A stretch of DNA of 64,000 bases from Planctomycetota bacterium (GTDB lineage: Bacteria; Planctomycetota; UBA1135; UBA2386): NCBI GenBank assembly GCA_019636245.1, contig JAHBXX010000002.1, positions 1 to 64,000 on the forward strand, in the 5' to 3' direction. Position numbers and translations under genes: made by a program. The notes under the pieces are model-generated. The model worked only from the letters and a program-made list of their open reading frames with translations, ran no database searches and was not told where the DNA came from. This document shows, one piece after another, positions 17,701 through 27,098 of the stretch; position 1 is the first letter of the stretch; every line of letters begins with the position of its first letter.

Positions 17701-18944
17701 TCCCGTTCCTCGTCGTGGCCCGGCTCGCCGCCGCGCGCGTCCACGTCGTCCCGGTCGTCGCGGGGCGCCGCGTACCAGCTCGGCGCCAGCAGGCGCTTGA
17801 TCAACATCGTCGCGTAGCTGCCGCGCGGCAGCTCGAAGCGCAGCGTCGCGCGCACGCGCCCCGGGTGCAGGTCGTCGGGCTCGACGCGGGCCTCCTGCAC
17901 GCCGGCCGGCTTCACCAGCGCGGCCCGCGCCTCCTCCTTCCAGACCATGCCCGGCACCTCGTGGCGCAGGAAGTCGTCCCGCGTCAGCCCGGCCCGCTCG
18001 AGTTCCGCCGCCATCGCGCGCCGGAACGGCTCGCTGCCGCCGTCGCCGTCCGGGCCGTAGAGCGGCGTGCGCATCGCCAGCAGCTTCTGCTCCCGCTCCG
18101 GCGCCAGGTACTTCCACGCCAGCAGGTCGCCGGCGATGGTGGCGATGCGCAGGCGCTGCGCCGACGGCACGCCGCCGCGCAGCAGGCCGCTCACGGCCCG
18201 GTTCCACAGCAGCGACTGGTAGGCGAAGGCGTGGATGACGCGCTGCCGCAGCGGCACGTGCTCGAGCGCGCCGCGGAAGTCGGTCGGGTGCTGCCGCAGG
18301 TGGTCGAACAGGCGGCCGTAGGCCGGCCCGCGCGCGATGCGCCCGCAGGCCTCCCAGTCCCCCCAGCGCAGCTGCAGCGTGCGCTTGAGCTTGACGTCGC
18401 CGGTGATCGCCACCGGCGACGGCTCGGCGATCAGCTGCTGCAGCGCGCGCTCGAAGTCGCCGAGCAGCACGCTGCGCATCGGGAAGCCCTGGCCGTGGCG
18501 CACGCCGCCGAACCGCTGGTCGTCGAAGTAGTTCGGGAAACCGGTCTTGACCAGCGACGGCAGGTTGCGCCGCAGCAGGGCGCCCTGCACCGGCGCCAGA
18601 TCGCGCACCACGATCTCGAACGCATTGCCGCGGCTCTGGCGGCTGGTGATCGGCCGGTCGGTGGTGCCGACCGGCAGCAGGCGCAGGTTCGGCAGCTGCA
18701 GTTCGACCGCGCGGCCCGGAATGCTCACGAACTGGTCGGTGACCGCCTGCCGGTCCTTGAGGCCGGCGTACGCCAGGTCGGCGCGGTCGACGTCGCATTC
18801 GCGGGCGATCAGGGCCAGGGCCTCGGCCGTCGACAGCTTGCTCTTGTGCAGACGGTGCACGACGTAGTCGCCCGACGGCACTTCGTCCCACTGCAGCAGT
18901 TCGCGGACGCGGAAGTCCTCGGGAATCGTCTTGAGTCGCACCAT
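17697..18944 (-). CDS. truD: tRNA pseudouridine(13) synthase
   Basis: TruD converts uridine 13 of certain tRNAs to pseudouridine. The 415-residue protein begins RLKTIPEDFRVRE, the standard TruD opening. It contains AGLKDRQAVTDQ (60-71), where Asp64 is the catalytic residue, and NYFDDQRFG near residue 140, also characteristic. The last 40 residues contain RGSYATMLIKRLL, a conserved C-terminal TruD block. The start codon overlaps the upstream stop (TGATG), and the stop overlaps the mtnP ATG. The gene therefore sits inside an operon of RNA modification and methionine salvage. Family assignment is firm. Confidence 0.95.
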   Translation of the reverse strand: MVRLKTIPEDFRVRELLQWDEVPSGDYVVHRLHKSKLSTAEALALIARECDVDRADLAYAGLKDRQAVTDQFVSIPGRAVELQLPNLRLLPVGTTDRPITSRQSRGNAFEIVVRDLAPVQGALLRRNLPSLVKTGFPNYFDDQRFGGVRHGQGFPMRSVLLGDFERALQQLIAEPSPVAITGDVKLKRTLQLRWGDWEACGRIARGPAYGRLFDHLRQHPTDFRGALEHVPLRQRVIHAFAYQSLLWNRAVSGLLRGGVPSAQRLRIATIAGDLLAWKYLAPEREQKLLAMRTPLYGPDGDGGSEPFRRAMAAELERAGLTRDDFLRHEVPGMVWKEEARAALVKPAGVQEARVEPDDLHPGRVRATLRFELPRGSYATMLIKRLLAPSWYAAPRDDRDDVDARGGEPGHDEERE

Positions 18945-19930
18945 CACCTCCGACGACCGCCGTGGACGTCGAGCTTCTGCACCGCGAGCTCGAGATCGGC
19001 GGGCAACGGCGCCCGGACGTCGATCCGCGCCCCGTCGACGTCCTCGAACTCGATCCGCTCCGCGTGCAGGAACATGCGCCGCAGCAGCGGGCGCTCGGCG
19101 ACGCCGCGGCGCAGCTTGTAGTCGCTCTTGAGGCTCGAGAGCAACAGCGGCTGCCCGCCGTAGTCGGCATCGTGCACGATCGCGTGCCCGACCGAAGCGA
19201 GGTGCACGCGCAGCTGATGGCCCCGCCCGGTCGTGGGCTGCAGTCCGACCAGCGCGTGGCGCGCGAACCGCCGCCGCACCGTGACCAGGGTGTGCGCCTC
19301 GCGCCGGCCACGGCCTGGCGCCGCCGAAGAGACCACTTTGCCCGGCCGCCGCGGATCGGGACCGAGCCAGGCATCGATGGCGAACTGGTCCGCGGCCGGC
19401 ACCCCGTCGACCAGGGCGACGTAGGTCTTGCGCACCGCACCGCCCCGGAACTGCTGGTCGAAATGGCGGGCGGCGGCCAGCCCGTCGCCGAGCAGCAGGC
19501 AACCCGAGGTGTCGCGATCGAGGCGATGCACGATGCGCAGGTCGCCGCCCGGCCGGAGCTGCGCCAGCACGTCGTGCACGGCGGGTTGGCGTCCGGAGCG
19601 GTCGGGTACCGTGGGCAGGCCGGGCGGCTTGTCGACCACGAGGACCGTCGGCGAGGCGAACAGCACCGGCGGCAGCGGCGCCGCGGTCGTCTGGGTGCGG
19701 CCGGCGAGGTCGCCGCGGTCGAGGCCGACCAGGTCCCCCGGCCGCAGCCGCTGCTGGGCGCCGATCGGCATGCCGTTCACCGTGACCCGCCCGGCGGCGA
19801 CCAGCCAGCGCAGGTCGGCGCGCCGGCAGCCCGGGCAGATCCGCTCGAGGAAGTCCACGAGGCGCGCACCGGCCAGGGCTTCGTCGACGGGGATTTGCTC
19901 TGCCGGCACGACCAAGGGGCGGGGCACCAT
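18944..19930 (-). CDS. RluA-family rRNA/tRNA pseudouridine synthase with S4 domain
   Basis: The ATG at 19930 is chosen because GGAGG lies 6 bases upstream. An upstream extension in the same frame is proline/arginine-rich and unlike the family. Residues 24-75 form an S4 RNA-binding domain (VDFLERICPGCRRADLRWLVAAGRV). The catalytic motif HRLDRDTSG is at 135-143 with Asp138. GRGHQLRVHLASVGHAI and HAERIEF are the later family blocks. Length is 328 residues. RluC and RluD modify 23S rRNA, but which uridines this one targets cannot be read from the sequence. It is the first gene of the operon with truD and mtnP. Confidence 0.9.
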   Translation of the reverse strand: MVPRPLVVPAEQIPVDEALAGARLVDFLERICPGCRRADLRWLVAAGRVTVNGMPIGAQQRLRPGDLVGLDRGDLAGRTQTTAAPLPPVLFASPTVLVVDKPPGLPTVPDRSGRQPAVHDVLAQLRPGGDLRIVHRLDRDTSGCLLLGDGLAAARHFDQQFRGGAVRKTYVALVDGVPAADQFAIDAWLGPDPRRPGKVVSSAAPGRGRREAHTLVTVRRRFARHALVGLQPTTGRGHQLRVHLASVGHAIVHDADYGGQPLLLSSLKSDYKLRRGVAERPLLRRMFLHAERIEFEDVDGARIDVRAPLPADLELAVQKLDVHGGRRR

Positions 19931-20040
19931 ACGGGGCCTCCGGCGTGGCTCCAACCCTTCCCCCGGAGGCCCACCGGGCCGGCATGGCGGTGCCCGGTCG
20001 GCACCTGCCCCTGGCCGGGCCCGTGGGCGGACTCTGTCCC

Positions 20041-20508
20041 ATGGAATCCCAGTCACTGGATCCCAACTATGAGATGAGCGTGCGACGGGACCTGGAGACC
20101 AGCACGAGAGTATTCTTCAAACCGTTTCTGCGCAACATCTTGAAGGCATCCACCGCCGCCTCGCCGACGGCGGGCACAGCTCTTGCGTCTCCGGCTCCGC
20201 CGGCTCAGGCCGCCGAACCGTCCGCCGGGTCATCTCCGACCGGGCGACGGCCGGCAGCCGGAGGTGGCAGAGAGCTGTGGCATGTGATCGAGCGTTGGCG
20301 GCGCGGACGGCGAGACCGCGTCGGGGCGCTCGGACCTGAGGTCGTCGGCAACGACGTTGGTCGCGTGGTGCGATCCGCGGCGCAGAGGCGAGTCGAGAGT
20401 GCAAGGCGAGTGAGTTGGCCGCGGCCGCGCGGCCCCAGGTCCTGGAGGTGGGCGGCAAAGCCCCTTCCGCCGCCCGGCATCCACCCGGATGCCGGGCGGC
20501 TTTGTTTT
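20041..20508 (+). ncRNA. Candidate structured non-coding RNA ending in a strong terminator
   Basis: A 675-base gap (19931-20605) lies between a divergent and a downstream gene. It ends with a textbook plus-strand terminator whose transcript can only begin inside the gap, because the next gene to the left points the other way. Third-position composition in the only long plus frame is unlike the neighbours, and that frame runs through the terminator to 20529, so it is not a normal coding sequence. Inverted repeats include CTTCAA/TTGAAG near 20115-20145 and CGCGG/CCGCG nested inside CGAGCG/CGCTCG (20289-20332). CGTCG-GCAA-CGACG (20343-20356) is a GNRA-capped hairpin. The 5' end is a guess. No RNase P, tmRNA or SRP signature was found. 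A small protein starting at 20041 is an alternative. Confidence 0.35.
20469..20508 (+). terminator. Strong Rho-independent terminator
   Basis: A perfect 14-bp GC-rich stem (20469-20482 with 20487-20500) has a four-base loop ACCC and is followed by TTTGTTTT. The T-tract exists only on the plus strand. It ends the transcript of the intergenic region at 20.0-20.5 kb and insulates the downstream GT2 gene. Confidence 0.9.
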
Positions 20509-20605
20509 CCGGCCGACCCCACCGGCTGAGGCCGCGCGCGCGGCGGCGGTCGGGATTCCCCGCTGCCCACCCAGGCGCGCCGCCGGAACTGCCGATGACA
20601 CGGGC

Positions 20606-21916
<1,311 letters not shown>

Positions 21917-23047
21917 CCGGCCGCGACGTTGCGCGGCCGAGCGCGACCAGTTCCTCGACGATGCCTGCCACCGGGATCGACGGCGCCCAGCCGATCGCGG
22001 CGCGCAGACGCTCCAGGCACGGGCGACGACGCGACGGATCGACGAAGCCCGCGGGGAAGACCGCCGTCAGCGGCAACCGCACGATCGGCGCCGAGGTGCC
22101 CGCGGCACGCTGCACGATGGCGGCCAGTTCGGCGATGCTGGTCTCCTGGTCGCTGCCGACGTTGACGACCCGACCGGCGATGCCCGGCGCACCGACCAGG
22201 TCGGCCAGCGCACGCACGACCTCGCGCACGTGGGCGAAGCAGCGCGTCTGGGCGCCGTCACCGAAGACCGTGATCGGCTCGCCGCGCAGCGCCTGGTCGA
22301 CGAACCGGGGCAGCACCATGCCATGCTCGCCGGTCTGCCGCGGGCCGACGGTGTTGAACAGCCGCACCACGGCCACCGGCCAGCCGGAGCCGGCCCGATG
22401 GGCGAACGCCAGCCACTCGCCCATCGCCTTGGCGAAGGCATAGCCGCCGCGCGGGCCCTCGGGGACGCCGGGGCGCACGGGATCCCGTTCGCGGAACGGC
22501 ACCGGGCCGTCGCCGTAGACCTCGGAACTCGACGCCAGCAGCAGCGGTACGCCGGCGGCAGCCGCCGCATCCAGCACCGCCTCGGTGCAACGCAGGTTGC
22601 GGCGCATCACCTCGACAGGCGCCGCCGCCAGGCGCTGCACGCCGACGACGCCGGCCAGGTGGAACACGAGGTCCGCGTCCCCGCAGAGGCGGCGCGCGAC
22701 CTCCGGCTCGGCCACCGACGCCACCGTGAGCCGCAGACCCGGATCGGGCGCCAGGTTCCCGGGCCGCCCGGTCGACAGGTCGTCGACCGCATGCACGCGG
22801 CAGCCGCGGCGCAGCAGCTCGTCGCACAAGTGCGAGCCGACGAAGCCGGCGCCGCCGGTGACCACCACGCGGGACCCGGTCGCCAGACGGTGCAAAGGGG
22901 AAGCCAGGCCGGTCTGCAGTCGGGACATCGGGGATGCGGCGGGTCCGCCGCGCGGCAGGAAGCGTCGGCCATGCCGCCGCGCGAATCCACGACGGGACGC
23001 GCATTCCGGGGCCACTGGCGGGGCTTCCGACCCCGATCGGCCGACGC

Positions 23048-23452
23048 CTATTCCCGCCGCGGCGGCGACGCCGGCCGCTTGGGCTCGTCGCCAGCCGGCA
23101 GGGGCGCTGGCGGCACCGGGTTCGCCCCCGGGTGCGCCCCGAGCGTCGCGGCGAGTTCGAGTTCGGCGCCGGCGCGCCGCACGCGCAGGCGCAGCCGGTC
23201 GCCGACGCCACGGCGGCCGATCGCCTCGGCGAAGGCGGCGCTGCCGCGCAGGTCGGCGGCATCGACGGCGAGGATCGCGTCACCGACCTGGAGCCCGGCC
23301 TGCGCGGCCGGCGAACCGGGGATCACTTCGACGATCACCGCCGTGTCGGCAGACGCCGCGAGGTAGACCCCCAGCCAACCACCGCCCGCGTGCACTGGCC
23401 GCACGAACGCGACCAGCAGCAGGACAGCGAGCGTCGTTCGGGGGCTGGGCAT
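23048..23452 (-). CDS. Small secreted single-PDZ-domain protein
   Basis: The 134-residue product has a signal peptide (TTLAVLLLVAFVRPVHA) followed by one PDZ domain of about 85 residues: WLGVYLA at the carboxylate-binding strand, then VIPGSPAAQAGLQVGDAILAVDAADL, a textbook PDZ core. A Pro/Glu/Lys-rich tail ends the protein. No protease domain is attached, so it may act as a periplasmic adaptor that recognises C-termini. It lies between the epimerase gene and the divergent tRNA-Glu promoter. Start at ATG 23452 is preferred over an upstream ATG at 23554 because the signal peptide then begins at once. Confidence 0.8.
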   Translation of the reverse strand: MPSPRTTLAVLLLVAFVRPVHAGGGWLGVYLAASADTAVIVEVIPGSPAAQAGLQVGDAILAVDAADLRGSAAFAEAIGRRGVGDRLRLRVRRAGAELELAATLGAHPGANPVPPAPLPAGDEPKRPASPPRRE

Positions 23453-23513
23453 GGTCGGCGGCGCGGCGCGCGCCGCGCCGTTCGACCCTGATCGCCAAAC
23501 GGGCACGCCGTAC

Positions 23514-23542
23514 TTGACCACCGGGGACCGGCTGCCTAGAAC
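23514..23542 (+). promoter_or_regulatory. Sigma-70 type promoter of tRNA-Glu
   Basis: TTGACC (23514-23519) and TAGAAC (23537-23542) are separated by 17 bases and lie 15 bases before the mature tRNA. Spacing and position are ideal for a housekeeping promoter. Confidence 0.75.
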
Positions 23543-23557
23543 GCTCCCCCTCATTCG

Positions 23558-23633
23558 GCCCCCTTCGTCTAGCGGCCTAGGATTCGTGATTCTCAGTCAT
23601 GCGACAGGGGTTCAAATCCCCTAGGGGGTACCA
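23558..23633 (+). tRNA. tRNA-Glu (anticodon CTC)
   Basis: The 76-base gene folds as a full cloverleaf. The acceptor is GCCCCCT/AGGGGGT with discriminator A and an encoded CCA. The anticodon stem CGTGA/TCATG has loop TTCTCAG, giving anticodon CTC. The T-stem AGGGG/CCCCT has loop TTCAAAT. Its body closely follows bacterial tRNA-Glu. It reads GAG codons, which dominate in this GC-rich genome. Confidence 0.95.
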
Positions 23634-23635
23634 GT

Positions 23636-23672
23636 CGCCCGGCAGGCTCGGCCTGCCGGGCGGTTGCTCTTG
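23636..23672 (+). terminator. Terminator of tRNA-Glu
   Basis: An 11-bp stem (CGCCCGGCAGG at 23636-23646 with its complement at 23652-23662), loop CTCGG, is followed by a T-rich stretch (GTTGCTCTTG). It begins three bases after the tRNA CCA end. Confidence 0.85.
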
Positions 23673-23805
23673 CCGGAGCCGCCCCGACGCCCTCCCGCGG
23701 CCCCGGCCGGGTCGCGGTTCGAGCGCGCCGTCGGGCCGCACGGTGGCCGCGCCCCGCGCCCGGCCTCCCCGGCGCGGCTGCCGGTGACACCAAGGCGGCG
23801 CGGCG

Positions 23806-24903
23806 ATGGCGTGGATCCGGCGCGAAGACCAGGAAGACCGGGAGCTGCGGTGGCTGGGCCCGTTCGGCCTGCCGAGCCGCGCCGCGGGCGGCCGGCGCCT
23901 GGCCGAAGCCGAGGATCCGCTGCGCACCGCGTTCCAGCGCGATCGCGACCGCGTGCTGCACGCCACCGCGTTCCGCCGCCTGCAGCACAAGACCCAGGTC
24001 GTGGCTGCGTTCGAAGGCGACCACTACCGCAGCCGCATGACCCATTCGCTCGAGGTGGCGCAGATGGCGCGCAGCGTGGCGCGCGCGCTGCGCTGCAACG
24101 AGGACCTCGCCGAGGCCATCGCGCTCGCCCATGACCTCGGCCACCCGCCCTTCGGCCACGTCGGCGAAGAGGCGCTCGACGAGGCGATGCAGGGCCATGG
24201 CGGCTTCCGCCACAACGCCCAGGGCACGCGCATCGTCGACTACCTCGAGGACCGCTACGGCCATGGCCACGGCCTCAACCTGACGCTCGCCCTGCGGCGC
24301 AGCCTGCTGAAGGGACGGGTGCCCGCCGGCTTCCCGCTGAGCCCCGACCTCAGCAACCGCGGGCCGGTGCCGGTGGAAGCGCAGATCGTCGACCTGTGCG
24401 ACCGCATCGCCTACCTGAGCCACGACCTCGACGACGGCCTGCGCGCCGGCCTGTTCGCCGAGCAGGACGCGGCGACGCTGCGGCTGTGGCAGCAGGCGGG
24501 CGCGGCCGCCGGCGCCGACAACCGGCAGCGCATCGTCAGCGAGGTCACCTCGTTGCTGATCCACGACCTCGTCGAGTCGGCCGACGCCGCGCTGGCCGCC
24601 GCGTCGGCCTCCGGACCCTGTCCGCGGCTGCAGCAGGGCGGCACCATGGCGGTGATGGCCCAGGAACTGCTGGAGTTCCTGCGCCAGAACTTCTACCGCT
24701 CGCCGCGCGTGCTCGCGGTCATGCACGACGGGGCCCGCCGCATTCGCGCCCTGTTCGCGCGACTGTGCGCCGCCCCGGACCAGTTGCCGGCGACGGCCCA
24801 GAAGCGGCTCGACCAGGATGGGCGCGAACGCGTCGTCTGCGACTACATCGCCGGCATGACGGATCGCTTCCTGCTGCGCGCGACGGCCGACCTCGACCGC
24901 TGA
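23806..24903 (+). CDS. dgt: Deoxyguanosinetriphosphate triphosphohydrolase-like protein (HD domain)
   Basis: Dgt-family enzymes cleave dNTPs to the deoxynucleoside and tripolyphosphate and help balance nucleotide pools. The 365-residue product fits the shorter Dgt-like branch. RDRDRVLHATAFRRLQHKTQV (46-66) is the family signature. The HD metal site is made of His80 (RMTHSLEVAQ), His109-Asp110 (LAHDLGHPPFGH) and a later Asp in VDLCDRIAYLSHDLDD. No other domain is attached. The gene stands alone between tRNA-Glu and the convergent tRNA-Gln pair. Specificity for dGTP over other dNTPs cannot be decided from sequence. Confidence 0.93.
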   Translation: MAWIRREDQEDRELRWLGPFGLPSRAAGGRRLAEAEDPLRTAFQRDRDRVLHATAFRRLQHKTQVVAAFEGDHYRSRMTHSLEVAQMARSVARALRCNEDLAEAIALAHDLGHPPFGHVGEEALDEAMQGHGGFRHNAQGTRIVDYLEDRYGHGHGLNLTLALRRSLLKGRVPAGFPLSPDLSNRGPVPVEAQIVDLCDRIAYLSHDLDDGLRAGLFAEQDAATLRLWQQAGAAAGADNRQRIVSEVTSLLIHDLVESADAALAAASASGPCPRLQQGGTMAVMAQELLEFLRQNFYRSPRVLAVMHDGARRIRALFARLCAAPDQLPATAQKRLDQDGRERVVCDYIAGMTDRFLLRATADLDR

Positions 24904-24926
24904 CACGGCGGCCCCCGGGAAAGGCC

Positions 24927-24962
24927 GCGAGCGCGGACCGCCCAACGGAGGTCCGCGCTCGC
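24927..24962. terminator. Hairpin between convergent dgt and tRNA-Gln
   Basis: A perfect 13-bp stem (GCGAGCGCGGACC at 24927-24939 with its complement at 24950-24962) has a 10-base loop and lies between the dgt stop and the 3' end of tRNA-Gln on the opposite strand. On the minus strand CCTTTCCC follows. It probably ends transcription in both directions. Confidence 0.7.
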
Positions 24963-24965
24963 TAG

Positions 24966-25039
24966 TGGTTACCCCGCAAGGATTTGAACCTTGACAAACA
25001 GGACCAGAACCTGTTGTGCTACCGTTACACCACGGGGCA
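24966..25039 (-). tRNA. tRNA-Gln (anticodon CTG)
   Basis: The 74-base cloverleaf has acceptor TGCCCCG/CGGGGTA with CCA encoded. The anticodon stem ACAGG/CCTGT has loop TTCTGGT (anticodon CTG). The T-arm is CAAGG-TTCAAAT-CCTTG. It lies 67 bases downstream of the other tRNA-Gln on the same strand and is probably processed from a shared transcript. Confidence 0.95.
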
Positions 25040-25106
25040 GCGAAAACTGGGCGAAGCAAAGAGCAGGCACCGAGCGTGCGCCGCGGCCACGAGGCGCCGC
25101 GAGAAC

Positions 25107-25182
25107 TGGTTACCCCGCCTGGACTCGAACCAGGAACCAACAGGACCAAAACCTGCTGTGCTACCGATTACACCACGGGGTA
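25107..25182 (-). tRNA. tRNA-Gln (anticodon TTG)
   Basis: The 76-base gene has acceptor TACCCCG/CGGGGTA with CCA encoded, anticodon stem GCAGG/CCTGT with loop TTTTGGT (anticodon TTG), and T-arm CCTGG-TTCGAGT-CCAGG. It is the promoter-proximal member of the two-gene tRNA-Gln unit. Confidence 0.95.
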
Positions 25183-25195
25183 GCCAGGGCCGAGG

Positions 25196-25201
25196 ACGAT
25201 A
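25196..25201 (-). promoter_or_regulatory. Putative -10 element of the tRNA-Gln unit
   Basis: TATCGT on the minus strand ends 13 bases before the first tRNA-Gln. A weak -35 match (TGGACT) lies 16 bases further upstream. Confidence 0.4.
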
Positions 25202-25247
25202 GCGACCGCCCCGGCGAAGTCCAGGGGATCGCCGGGCCGGCGCCGCC

Positions 25248-25655
25248 CTACTTCTTGCCGGACTGCCGCACCTCGACGCGGAACGGCCCGGGGCCGTAGG
25301 CCGCCACCAGCCAGCACAGGGCGGCCGTCAGCAGCACCAGTTCGCAGCCGTTGTCCTGCACGAAGAAGGCCTTGAACCGCCCGTTGGCGATGCCGTGCCA
25401 GACGGTGAGTGCGAGCAGCGTCCAGGCGGCCCCCCTGGTGACCATGCCCAGCAGCAGCGCCGCGCCGAGGATGATCAGGCCGATCGAGACCACGTAGAAC
25501 AGCCAGTCGTTGGACACGCCGGCGGTGGCCGCCAGGTTGGTGGTGGTGCCCATCATGCGCGGCCCGCCCCAGATGCCGAAGGTCTCGGCGATGCCGCGCA
25601 GCAGGGCCGACAGGCCGAGCAGGATGCGGGCGAAAGCGATGGCGTAGTCTTTCAT
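25248..25655 (-). CDS. DoxX-family four-helix membrane protein
   Basis: The 135-residue protein has four hydrophobic helices (about 5-22, 55-73, 77-92 and 105-122) and opens ARILLGLSALLRGIAE, the usual DoxX first helix. AALLLGMVTRGAAW and LTVWHGIA match later family blocks. DoxX proteins are small inner-membrane proteins linked to quinol or thiol redox systems in some bacteria; no specific partner is visible here. AAGGAAGG 10-17 bases upstream of the ATG is a good ribosome site, and TAAGGT at 25680-25685 could be the -10 element. The start at 25655 is therefore well supported. Confidence 0.85.
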   Translation of the reverse strand: MKDYAIAFARILLGLSALLRGIAETFGIWGGPRMMGTTTNLAATAGVSNDWLFYVVSIGLIILGAALLLGMVTRGAAWTLLALTVWHGIANGRFKAFFVQDNGCELVLLTAALCWLVAAYGPGPFRVEVRQSGKK

Positions 25656-25813
25656 GCGCGGGGGAAGGAAGGAGCGCCGACCTTAGTCGCGACGCTGCCG
25701 CCGGGCCAGCCTGGGGCGAGGATCCGCTGTCGCCGCGGGTCGCCACCGGGTACACCACGCGGGGGCCTCCCGGCTTCGCCGGTACGCCCCCACCCGACCT
25801 GCAAGGAGACCCC

Positions 25814-26350
25814 GTGCGCTGCCGTTCCTGGCCCATCTTCTGCTGCCTCGCCGCCGCCTGCGCCTCGATCACGGTGACCGACGACTACGACCGCGCCGTC
25901 GACTTCGCGGCCCTGAAGACCTGGTCGTGGCGCGCACCCAAGCCCGAGGCGGCGCCGCCCACGGAGCCGATGCCCCTGGTCGACGCCCGCATCCGCGCGG
26001 CGCTCGAGCAGACCCTGGTCCAGAAGGGCTACCCCCGCGCAACCGCGACCGGGGATTTCGAGGTGGCGTTCCACACCATGATCGAACAGCGCCTCGAGTC
26101 GCAGCCCGGCACCTACTACGGCTACGGCTGGCGTTCGGGGCGCGCCGCGGCCTACTCGGCCCCTGAGTACTACACCTACGACGAGGGCACGCTGCTGGTC
26201 GACTTCATCGACCCGAAGACGAACCACATCGTCTGGCGCGGCACCGCCAGCGCCGTGGTCGACCGCCAGGCCTCGGCCGAAGCCCGTGAACGGCGCATCC
26301 AGGACGCCGTGCACAAGCTGCTGGCGAGGTTCCCGCCGCCGAAGGGCTAG
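25814..26350 (+). CDS. DUF4136 lipoprotein
   Basis: The GTG at 25814 has AAGGAG five bases upstream, so the start is secure. The 178-residue protein begins with a short lipoprotein signal ending LAAAC (Cys16). The body has the DUF4136 pattern: VTDDYDRAVDFAALKTWSW near the N-terminus, a middle GDFEVAFHTMIEQRLE, and LLVDFIDPKTNHIVWRGTA towards the end. The family is a frequent envelope lipoprotein of unknown function in Gram-negative bacteria. A glycine/tyrosine-rich loop (TYYGYGW) sits in the middle. It is followed by two more lipoprotein genes on the same strand. Confidence 0.88.
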   Translation: MRCRSWPIFCCLAAACASITVTDDYDRAVDFAALKTWSWRAPKPEAAPPTEPMPLVDARIRAALEQTLVQKGYPRATATGDFEVAFHTMIEQRLESQPGTYYGYGWRSGRAAAYSAPEYYTYDEGTLLVDFIDPKTNHIVWRGTASAVVDRQASAEARERRIQDAVHKLLARFPPPKG

Positions 26351-26428
26351 CCACGCCGCCGGCAGGGCCGGTGGCCAACCGGTTTCGTGACCGGGCGCGC
26401 GACCGACGCGCTAGCATCGCCCAGGACC

Positions 26429-27022
26429 ATGAGCAGACACCTCTCCCTCCTCGTTCTGGGTGTCCTGGGCGCCTGCGCCAGCACCGGGACCTCTACCCCT
26501 GGCGTGGCCCGCTCGACCCTGATCGGGTCGCCCACGCTGTCGGGGTCGTTGCCGCCCGCGCCTGCCGCTCTCGAGCAGGACGGCGCCCCCAAGGACACGA
26601 CCCTGCCGTTCGGCGTCGGCTTCACGACCGGGCCCTCGACGTTCCTGCTCAGCACGACGCTCGACTTCCCGCTCGACAAGCGCATCACGGTCGGCCCGTC
26701 GCTGCAGTACGGCTTCGACGACAGCGTCAAACTGACGGCGGTGACCGCGCAGCTGAAGTACTACTTCGACGCCATCGGCGAACGCGACTCCTTCTCGTTC
26801 CTGCCCTACGCGACGGCGGGGTTCGGCTTCGCCAACATCGACAAGGAAGGGCGCGGGGCCGACAGCGGCGCGCTCGTCAACATCGGCGCGGGCGTGCGCT
26901 ACCTGACCGGCGACCACTACCGGATCGGCAGCGAGGCGCGCATCAACTACCTGCCCGACGATCTCGGCGGCGAGAACAGCTACCTGTCCTTCGACGTGCT
27001 GCAGGTCGTGATCTCCTTCTGA
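26429..27022 (+). CDS. Lipoprotein with outer-membrane beta-barrel domain
   Basis: The ATG at 26429 gives a lipoprotein signal ending LGAC (Cys14). After a 45-residue linker, residues 65-197 consist of about eight amphipathic strands (FGVGFTTGPSTFLLSTTLDF, ITVGPSLQYGF, LTAVTAQLKYYF, LPYATAGFGFAN, RIGSEARINYL). It ends in the C-terminal aromatic VVISF expected of an OmpA/OmpW-size barrel. Length is 197 residues. A small outer-membrane barrel with a lipidated N-terminus is the best reading. TAGCAT at 26412-26417 lies 11 bases before the ATG, and no strong Shine-Dalgarno is present. Confidence 0.8.
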   Translation: MSRHLSLLVLGVLGACASTGTSTPGVARSTLIGSPTLSGSLPPAPAALEQDGAPKDTTLPFGVGFTTGPSTFLLSTTLDFPLDKRITVGPSLQYGFDDSVKLTAVTAQLKYYFDAIGERDSFSFLPYATAGFGFANIDKEGRGADSGALVNIGAGVRYLTGDHYRIGSEARINYLPDDLGGENSYLSFDVLQVVISF

Positions 27023-27098
27023 TCGCCGCTGCCGGACGCGCCGCCCTTCGGCATCCGGATCCCGCCGGCCGGCCGTACCCCACTCCCTCTCGACCACC

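Noticed and set aside
19945..20529. A 194-residue plus-strand frame covering the intergenic region at 20 kb
   Set aside because: It reads through a strong terminator and has codon use unlike neighbouring genes; the region is better explained as an RNA, though a shorter protein from 20041 is not excluded.
25735..25775. Short similarity to the 5' half of tRNA-Gln (TACACCACG followed by a G run)
   Set aside because: Only about 20 bases match, with insertions, and no other tRNA arm can be folded.
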